The notes under the pieces are model-generated. The model ran no database searches. It saw only the letters and a list, made by a program, of their open reading frames with translations, and had not been told where the DNA came from. A stretch of DNA of 64,000 nt, taken from contig CM059584.1 of assembly GCA_030407085.1 (NCBI GenBank), positions 122,922,501-122,986,500 on the forward strand, written 5' to 3'. Positions 26,401 to 35,400 of the stretch are shown one piece after another. Position 1 is the first letter of the stretch. The number at the start of each line of letters is the position of its first letter. The stretch comes from Trichopria drosophilae. Lineage: Eukaryota; Arthropoda; Insecta; Hymenoptera; Diapriidae. Both the position numbers and the translations under genes were made by a program.

Positions 26401-29400
26401 AGAACTCCGTCTCGATATTTATCGAACGCTGTAAAAGATAAGAATTTCCTGGGCGAAATGGACGCACCGAGCAAATAGAAAATACTCCACGTTGGGACTT
26501 TTAATTATTTGTTTAATTAAATTTTATAGAACCGAAGCTATGCACCTAAAGAAGATAGGAGATAATCGTTTCGATTGTATGATGTGAAAATTGAAAATCA
26601 AAGCAGATTTTCTTGTAGGGCATTTCTTAATTCTTTGCATTTACTTGTTTAATTTAAATACATGATTCTGCGAGTGACCATTTTATAAGAAATAGTTGAT
26701 AAACAAGAATAAGATACGGATAACTTTTTTAGTATTAATTTACTTTTGGGGAATTGATATTGCCGCTTTTCGAAGAAGATTGAAGTTTTCATTCGCTTAA
26801 TACTTCCTAATTCGTTCCGATCAAATAAATTTCACTCTACCTAGAAATTCTTTACTAAGAATGCGTTTTAGTTTTAAAGGAATAGATCTCCACATTAAGA
26901 AGAGTACTAAATTAGTTTTAAAAGCATGATTATCCACTGTTTTTCGTCGAAGTCGCTCTTGCAAACGAATGGCATAATGCCCGAAAAATCGGGAATTCAA
27001 TATGAAATATCAGCGGCAAAAAAAATTCTTTGTGTTTATAGATTAACTTCAAACAATCCATATTTTACAGCAGGAATTCAGAGAGCACGTATTAATCTAT
27101 TTATCTAAATTGATAAGAGGATCAAAGAAATACACGAAAACTAAGAAACCAAAGCAGGTTTCGTTAATAAAACTGTTTACTCATTTTTCTCGATCCTAAT
27201 ATTTAGATCTTACATAATCTTATCTGTTTATTAATTGAGTTTCGTATTATTTCATTTTCATTCATGCCTTAATTGACGCAGAAACGATAACAAAATGATG
27301 CAGACTTTATAACGAGATTCAAGTGGTATGCAGTTTCCTTTAAAAATTGTCGTTAATTAAACGGAAATTGAATACTCTTGGTTAAATCGAAATTGGTAAC
27401 TTTTGTCCTGGCCATTAAATTTATTGAAATTCATTTATTGAAGTAATTTGGCAAAATATGTATAATTATCGCAACATTAATTGAAAGCTGGCTATCCGTG
27501 TTTTTAAATTAGTAATGCATTGAATTGTTTATTCAAATTATTTTTATATCTGAGTTTATTTACTCTGAAAATACTAATTGACTGGAATCTCTTTTCGAAA
27601 AACGATATTACTGCAGTAGTGAAAAAATATAGTTGGGGTGATTATTATTAGCAGATGAAACAATTTTATTGCCATCAGTAAAATAATTTCAGTAGACGCA
27701 ATTTCGCGAGATTTCAAGATAACTTTTAATTTTTATCCGTTAACCTCTAACATTATATCTAATATATGGGAGTCTCTGCTTAATAAACTAACTTCATCTT
27801 TACACATTTTTGTCTTGAAAAATTTCATTTTTTAAGGATGTGTCATAGTTATTGCACGGTGTGAACTTCGAATATAGGAATTCAGTGTGGAAAAATGCAT
27901 GGTAGTGTTTTGGTAAAAACATTTTTTTATTTAGTAATTTTGAACGACTGTTTGAGTTTGTTTCATGAACTAAAGTTAATTTGATATTTCTGATTCGGAT
28001 TTAGAGTGAAAAAAATGCGTAAGAATATACTGGCAAATGATATCGGCAAAAACATTTTCTATTCCACCTTTTAATTCGTTCGTTTTTTGAGCAGTTTTTT
28101 CAGTTCATCTGGCAATTCTGATTTCAAATTTTGAGGTAACTGATAAAAAAGTACATGGGAATGCAATAGAGTAGTATGTCTCCACCAACACACGTTTTTT
28201 GTACTGGTGTAATCGTTCAAATTGCAGGTGTTATAGGGAGCTGTTAGTGTTACGTTAGCAACAACAACATTAAAGGAATATAACTCCCTAAGTTTAAGTC
28301 ATCTTAGTAATTTTTAAAATGAAAATTTGCCAATCATTGATCAAAGTCAAGAACGGTTATTGAGGCTATGAATTGTAATACATCATCAAAACTTCCAGCT
28401 CATATCTGAATATACCATTTGTATCATCCAAAGTGCTCTAGTGCAGAGCTTAGCAACTACATGTTATTGCAAAACTGGTACCGATATCATTTGGTCCCCA
28501 AGGATATAAAGTTTTGTCTGATCTTAAATGGATTAGGAACACCTGATGAAAATAATCTATGAATCATTTTTCACTGCGAGTAGGAGAGTGTAGGATGAAA
28601 CATCGCGAGGGAGAGGAGTGAGGCAGCGCATTTGGTATTGGAGTATGGTGTCGGTGTTTGGTCGATGGTAGTGGTGGTCCATCGGAGTAAATATATTGGA
28701 TGGTGTAGGGACTGTGGTAGGATTGGTGGCGGTGTCTTCCGCTCTCTACTTGAGCCGCGTGCCCGCTCGCTCGTTCACGCCCGAGGTGCGCCTTTGATGT
28801 GCCGCCTACACTAGGTTCTTACTAACTCCTTTTGCCGCGGATACGTCCGGCTGGCCGATGGATTCGTTTTTCTCTACTGCTGTACCGCAGTCGCGCGGTC
28901 GTACGTACAACCGCACGGCTATACTGAAAAGCCGCGAGAGCTCAAGGCGCGATCGGCGAAAAGGGAAGGAGAAAAGAAACGCGCATCTGACTCCGAACGA
29001 AGTTCCAAGGCCAGATCCGATTCACATTCAGCGATATTACATTCCTACTACCATGTACCTACTGCCGGGCATGTAATTCGGGAGTCAGGTTTTGATCAGG
29101 CTCTGGTGAACAAAGTTCTCACCGCTGCCTTCTTAGGTCCCTATCGGAATATCAACCCGAGTTGATCGTTCGGAGTCGTCAGAAAGTAAGGGAATATTTT
29201 GAGGAATCTATGGTTCTCTATAGTTAGATCAGGTTGGATGTCTATTTTCAAGATGAAAGTCAGTGCAGTTTGTAAATTCCAACGTGGATTTCCTAGAAAG
29301 CGGTAAATATGAAATTCGTGGTAACGTTTTCGCGATTCAAATCGCACGTGTTCAACACAAAGGGAATTGTTATTAATGTCCCGTGACAGCGTTGTTTTCC

Positions 29401-32400
29401 ATTTAGTAAAAATAGACTTCAAGTGCGCGCGTTAAACTTCTGGTTGTCTTTTTGACAGACACTCGTGCTTCGACGTCTATTTACATGCGCAGACGGAATT
29501 TTGAGCAGAGAGAAAGGCAACTCCAGTGACGAGACTATACGGGACAATTAGGTACTTTATCCGGGTTTATTTCGAGAATCCGTTCCTCCGGGATTCTTCA
29601 CGCGTGCTCTCCCGGCACGTCGTCTTTAGTACTCCTCTGTTGCCCTCTTTACGGAAGCATCTCGATTCTGGCAGAACAGCAAAGACGCGTGTACAAACGC
29701 GAGCCTCGTCTCGTCAAAAAAGAGGAGGAACACAAGCTACGCCCGTCTTGTATTTCGACGTGCCGTAAAAAAGTAAAAATCCATAATGAGATTTAACGTC
29801 GTCTTTTTTCCCGTAGACGAACTAAAAGAATGTAAAATTTCGGTATCTTCACTGATGAAAGAGCTCATTTTAAGGGCGCCAACTTTGTTTAACGTAAATT
29901 CCAGTCGCCAGTGAACGACTTAAAATGTTGCTTACATTTCCAGCCTTCGGTTTATTCCATTCTTACATTTCGTTCCGGTAATTGTTCATACTTTCTCGTA
30001 TTATTCCCCTCTTTCACTCCCGTCTTCGTGCTCTCTTCCCTTGCAAGCATTGCCGGGCGATGTATATCATTTCTCCTCAGAGACTCCACCTTTTCCTATA
30101 CTCTCACTTTGCGCGTCCTCGCGGGAGTTGTTTCGGTTTCGCATGTAGGTACGTTCCCGGTGTTGCGTCCACACATAAAGTCGGTTCGGCGTACGGTGGA
30201 CTCGCCGTGAACGTTTGATCTCTGCCGCCAGGCCAGATCGGCAAAAGGCCTTTTTCTGCGGACCGTGCTACGAGCCAACCTCAAAGACTCGACTGATGAG
30301 TCGCGGCTCGGCGGTAGCGGCCCTTGCCGCGCAACCATTCGCGGAGACCGCGAACCGACCGCGACTGGTTTTCGTTGGTTCCATGGGTATGGTGACGCGT
30401 GCCTGCGCACGTGTTCTCCAACTACCGTATTAGCTTTGAAGAGATACATATACCCATGCAGAAATGCGCTTGATGCATCTTGCTCCAGTCATTATTCTTT
30501 TGGGAATTATTGGTTGACGCTATCCAGGAGATTTTTCTATAATCAACTTTATTTCTTACTCATCTACAAGGAAGTTATTTTTTTACAAGGACCTTCCCAC
30601 CATATCAAGGAAACTTTACTTTCTACAATTTGGTGACTAAAGGGAACCATGCTACGTCTTCCTAACACTTTGGTGATCAGAAGTTGCTGGAGCTTATGGT
30701 TGTACTGTGAGTTTAATTTCATAGATAACATCGAAAACGATGTCACTTTTATGGTCTTTGGATTTGGATTATTCAAATCCCTTATTTGTCTAAGATAGGG
30801 AGCATTCAATTTCCTACTATGGATAGTCCTTTTCTATGAAACGGATCATCACGGAACCAGTACCATCCCTTGGTGTTGTTTATCGGTCACCATGATCCCA
30901 GCATCAGCCCTTTTCGAAATAACCTTTACGAGTTTTATCCCACGACTCCCACCCCCCAAGTTTGAAAATAGATCTCAACCAACCGTCATCGCTATTGACT
31001 AGAGTCATCAAATCTTGATGAAGACATTTTGGAAGATTTTCGACTTCCCAGGTACGAATCTCGGTACGAAGTATAATTTTGCAGTATAAGGCGGTAGGAC
31101 ATCGAAGTGCGCCGACGTCGGCTACGAGGTGTATGCGACAAGGAAGGAAGAAGAGCGTTGTGTCGGTTGGCCATTTGGTGGGGATGGCACGGAGAGGAGA
31201 GGAACTGACGGCTCCTTTGAAGTCGGTCGGTACCGTGTATAATTAGGCCGCCCCCCACCCCGCCCCCGGTCTCTGATCTTGCCGCTGTGTCGCTAATTGC
31301 TCGCCGCCCCGCAGCAGCAGCACCAACAGCATCAGCATCATCGGTAACGGCCAGCAACGGCAGCAAAAATATCGCATCGTCTTCTAGTCTCGTTGCTCCT
31401 ATACATCCTAGTCCTCGTCTACGTCTACCTCCTCGCGGCCACGGGCTCATCTGAGAAACCCAGGTTTCACCGGCGGAAACTTGCGAACCGCTTCTGCCCC
31501 AGGCGTTAATGCGTTTACGCCTTGACGTATGGACCGACGATAAATGCGTTTTTATAATGAATATCCTGGATATTATAAAAATCCCAACCGGTAACATTTA
31601 TAGTAAAAAAAATTTTCATTCCTTATTTTGGTAGGATGATCGAAATTTCAGCAACTTTTACCCCTAACACTGTGGGGTGCATCGTAAATGGACTGATAAC
31701 AATTCTGGTTATACTTCTTTTTTAAAGTTAGAACAATAACTCCATGGAATGGAGTTAAACATAATATATGGAAAGGGAAAATAAAGATGAAGTAAGAGCA
31801 TTAAGGAAGGAGTAGGAAGATAGAAAGATATAGAGATGGTGCTGCGTTTGAATTGATACACAGGATATGCATAGCGCGCGAGATCACAGGCAGCAGCCCG
31901 ACGTAAACAAGCTTAAACTGTAATCCCTGTCGTTTCATCCTCCCAATAAATTTATACTTGCAGCTTTGATTCTTCACTAAAGTTTTCCCTACTTTGATGT
32001 TTGGTATGCTAAGCTCGAAATCAATTTATTCTCATTACGCGAATCAGGAGACCTGCCAAGTGATCCGCAAATCTAGCTACTGAAGGCGCCAAATTCAAAA
32101 GCTCTTTAATGAATTCTGCGATTTCTGTTTTATCAAATTGTGCACTATTGATGGTTTTGAGCCAATCATTCAGTTGTGGCACTCCATAACAAAGCTAACT
32201 TTCCCGAAAAAATTAAATGAGCTTCTGGACATGTCTCAAATAAAACGTGGGAATTTCTTAAAATATGATGCGTTTTTCAAAAGATTCTATTATTTTTAGT
32301 CGATTATTGTCTGATGTTAATAAAATTTCACAAAATTGGGGAGGGGTCGTATTTTAATTTCTATCACAACATTTTGAATTGTAGCTTTTTGTCTGGTGTT

Positions 32401-35400
32401 CACAATATGAGAAAAATTATGCTTTACTGAAAAATCAGGTAATTTCCTGAGGTATCATTGAAGTTGCCATTTTATTTCCATTTTTTCTTTAATATTTATT
32501 TATAAATGAAGGTCTTAAAATTGCTAACCTAACTAAAAGCGAAATTTTGTTTGGATTTGTGGAAATGTACGAGTTATTACTGTATCTTCCTCAAATTAAA
32601 TGTTAGGCTGTGACGAAATCCGCGTGTGAATTAATTTCATATATGCTTGGATTTTGCAGTCAAATCGAGTAAATGCTTTCCTCCAAATTGAGGGTGCCTT
32701 CTGGGGGAGAGAGTCCCCCAGACCCCATTCTAAATGTATCCTAATCTAACCAAACACATGAACTTTTGTTGCATCCGTCTCTCTTTCACTCATGCATGAT
32801 ATAGGAAACCGTACGTGGATATAGACACTCAGTAAATGTTAAGTGTATATTTTCAAAGATGGATATTGGGTTCATTTTTATATTTAAAGTACTGAAGAAT
32901 TTGATGTTCGGTTTTCATAAACAACATTATGAGTATTAAAAACGAACAGTCCAATAATTTTATTTCAACAATGCATCATCTCTAAATTACTGAAAACGTA
33001 CAAAACGTTTAATACTAACGGAAGAAAGTAATAACATTTTTATTTAAAGCAGAAATTTAGTTTAGATTAGCGGTTAATCGCCTGTGAAAAAAATAGATGG
33101 TGTATAATTATCTAAATTATATATAATCATTTCTCAATCATATATCCTACAAAAATGAAAATTATAAGTGAGATTTAATAATATATAATAATGATGTTTT
33201 TTTAAATTATTTACGTCTGTATAACGTAAATATATATGGTTGTATATAATTCTGAATTTTACTATATATATAATCATATATAATTATATATATGACGCTG
33301 AATGTGCAAACTTACATAGTTTACTGTCTAGATATTTTCTCATAGTGTATAATGAACAAATACTTTATTTTTATCATTTCAATGCATATTAGCAAACTGT
33401 ATGATGCTTGTGAACTATGATGTTAAAAATGTGTCGATTTAAGATATTTAAATAACGACTATCTAATATAATAGAGTTAAATGCATGATCTACATGCAAA
33501 AATCTTTACGGAATGATCTGATTTAATTGTGGGCAAAATCGAATTTACCATTTAGGATTTGAAATTTGTTCTGGAAACTTATATGTGTTATATATAATTC
33601 ATTAATAAGTATCACGAATAAAAACGGACTTTAGTTTTGAATTTATTTCACGAACTGATTTAAAATATTTATGGAAAATACAGGCTTTAAAATAAAAAAA
33701 TAGATACGTCATAAGAAAATCAATTTTTAGGAGTAATTCTATTCTTAAAGCAACACTTTTTAAAAACCATAATATAAAGAAAATACTAGTTTCATTATGT
33801 ACTCAATTTAATGTACTTATTTAGTAACATTTCCAAAATTTATAAGTTATATTTTGTCATTTATTTATTTATATTATTACATTGCAAGTAATTATTAATA
33901 CTAAGAGTAGATCAACTCTACTCAAAGTAGCACCTTAAGAAGTGTATGTTAAGATTAACAATACGTATTGTAAAATCTACTGCTGACGATTTATATTACA
34001 ATACTTATTGTAACTATAATTTTGTCAAACGGAGCATTCATACAAAAAACTCTTGTGCATGCAAGATAATTATATAATTTACTTGAAATTGTCTTTGATA
34101 ATCAGGAATACTTATTTTGTATCGTGATGTTGTTGGACAAATATTAATCGCTTCCAACAATATCATAATAGCAAACTTATTAGCGTCTTAGGTAAGATGC
34201 AACACAAGTATGTGTTAATGTAGTGAATTTCTTTAACTCAACTTCACAATCAACCACAGGAGTACTAGTACTATAGTTATTAGATAAAAATTAATAAAAA
34301 TAAAACTATCGCAAAATTAAAAAATTTTACCCGAGTACAATGATTAATTTAGTAAAGAAATTTCAATTTCAACATAACTGAAAAGGAAATACGTAGCCCT
34401 TCGTTCCAAAACACTTATCTAACTTTGTATTTTAAATGTTTTGTTTTCTTTTTGTTCATTTTGTTTTCTTTTAAATTCAGAGCATTTCGAATTTGGCATC
34501 AGATGCCACTCGATATGCACTTAAAATTAAGTTAAAAGAAAAAGATGATCAAGAGCAGTCACTTGATTATCTCGTCGAAAAAGTTTGATTTAACAACTCA
34601 ATGAAGTGTCTTTAAAACGTATTTTAATTAAAATGCTCTTACAAGAAACGATTTATACACTGCGGCCAAACTCCTTAAATTAATTTTATTAAAAAATTAC
34701 TATTGTCGGATTTATATTTTGTTATTAGTACAATTGGGTAAGTAAGCAGCTGTGATACTATTGACCTATCCTAACTCAAACTCCATATTATTGTAGAATC
34801 TCGAAAATAACAGATGAATTTTTCGCAAATCAAGAATAGATAATTTTCACAGAAAATCACTGAATATACCCATTAAAAAATCGCAGACATATTGCACGGA
34901 TCATTTCTTTTCTAATTTAGTACCATTTGCAGTAAAGTTCGGCAATAGTTTATTCAAACACCCTATCAATATTCTGATACATTCGACCCTCAAAAAGTTT
35001 AGACGTTTTCAAGAGTTCCTGAAAATTTCCAAACTTTTTGTTGTACCGACCAAATACTGTCCAAGGTGTATAACTCTACCACCTGCAGAATACTCCTAAA
35101 GAGTCGAAACATCTTGGATACCATTTGCAAGGTATAATTAATAATCTGAATTGTAATCCTTAATATCAATTTCACGAGATATATTCATGTATATTGCAGA
35201 AAACATAAATAAATAATAAATTAAATGATTATTCACTTTCACCACAATTAGATACAATTTTCCAAGGGATCATCCGTGGTAAACGTTTAACAAGAAGAAA
35301 GTGATGATCCTGATTTAATAACCTGTAACTAGCCCTAACAATCATGGCGTGAAAAGTATAGAGATGGTCTCTGGATGAGGAATGTCGCGATGTTCGTACA

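Noticed and set aside
30992..31597. 201-codon minus-strand frame, the longest outside Notum
   Set aside because: Low-complexity product in GC-rich DNA with no domain, signal or known relative. Kept only as a note on the island.
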